Positions 5,888-5,942 of a stretch of DNA of 5,942 nt are shown here, piece after piece. Origin of the DNA: [Eubacterium] saphenum (lineage in GTDB: Bacteria > Bacillota > Clostridia > Oscillospirales > Ruminococcaceae); NCBI GenBank assembly GCA_004555635.1, contig SFHN01000084.1, positions 1 to 5,942 of the forward strand, read 5' to 3'. The number at the start of each line of letters is the position of its first letter. Positions within the stretch are counted from its first letter, which is position 1. The translations under genes and the position numbers were made by a program. Under the pieces are notes generated by a model. It made no database searches, had not been told where the DNA came from, and was given only the letters and a program-made list of their open reading frames with translations.

Positions 5888-5942
5888 GGGCCCGTAAAGG
5901 TTTCGACGGGGATTCTGAGGCACGATAAGCGAGTAGTGAGGG
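5888..5942 (+). ncRNA. ssrA: tmRNA (transfer-messenger RNA), 5' portion, cut by the window end
   Basis: The window ends inside a tmRNA gene. The sequence GGGCCCGTAAAGG followed by TTTCGACGGGGAT is the conserved tmRNA 5' end: a 7-base acceptor-stem strand (GGGCCCG, 5888-5894) and the TTCGAC D-loop-like element that begins 14 bases after the 5' end, the same spacing as in Bacillus subtilis tmRNA. tmRNA with SmpB rescues stalled ribosomes and tags the unfinished protein for degradation. The tag-reading frame, the pseudoknots and the 3' TPsiC/acceptor half lie beyond the window, so the tag peptide cannot be read and pairing of the acceptor stem cannot be verified. The strong dedicated promoter upstream agrees with an abundant stable RNA. 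Confidence 0.93.

Overview
The window looks like an ordinary chromosomal segment of a low-to-mid GC Gram-positive bacterium. Clostridia (Ruminococcus/Oscillospiraceae-like) is my best guess. The hints are strong AGGAGG-type ribosome binding sites, a lipoprotein with a Gram-positive-style lipobox, a GH77 amylomaltase of bacterial type, and a tmRNA whose 5' end resembles clostridial ones. The taxonomic call is inference; nothing in the window proves it. I see no phage, transposon, CRISPR, tRNA or rRNA.

Left block, plus strand (1-3232): the C-terminal end of an unidentified membrane protein, then malQ (4-alpha-glucanotransferase), then a YifB/ComM-family AAA+ ATPase. The gaps are 14 and 16 bases, so all three probably share one transcript. 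MalQ reshapes maltodextrins for energy metabolism. The YifB/ComM protein belongs to a family known for a role in DNA branch migration during transformation, so the pairing is positional rather than functional.

Middle (3233-4238): an intrinsic terminator separates the left block from a convergent minus-strand gene for an XRE-type helix-turn-helix regulator with an unrecognised C-terminal half. That gene has a near-consensus sigma-A promoter (TTTACA, 17 bases, TATAAT). Its roughly 73-base leader carries a terminator-like hairpin followed by seven U. The 213-base divergent intergenic region also holds four GACAT/ATGTC half-sites, two of which form the inverted repeat AATGTC-N10-GACATT. These may be operator sites.

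Right block, plus strand (4239-5781): a histidine-phosphatase-family enzyme (cobC/gpmB-like) followed after one base by a TraB/GumN-family lipoprotein with both GxxH motifs. The two are probably translationally coupled.

Right edge (5782-5942): a strong ssrA (tmRNA) promoter and the first 55 or so bases of tmRNA, cut by the window end. The promoter is bracketed by a perfect 11-bp inverted repeat. Its left arm contains a second TATAAT that may belong to a tandem upstream promoter.

I found no clearly new system. The points most worth a second look are regulatory: the inverted repeat around the ssrA promoter, and the half-site cluster and possible attenuator in front of the XRE gene.
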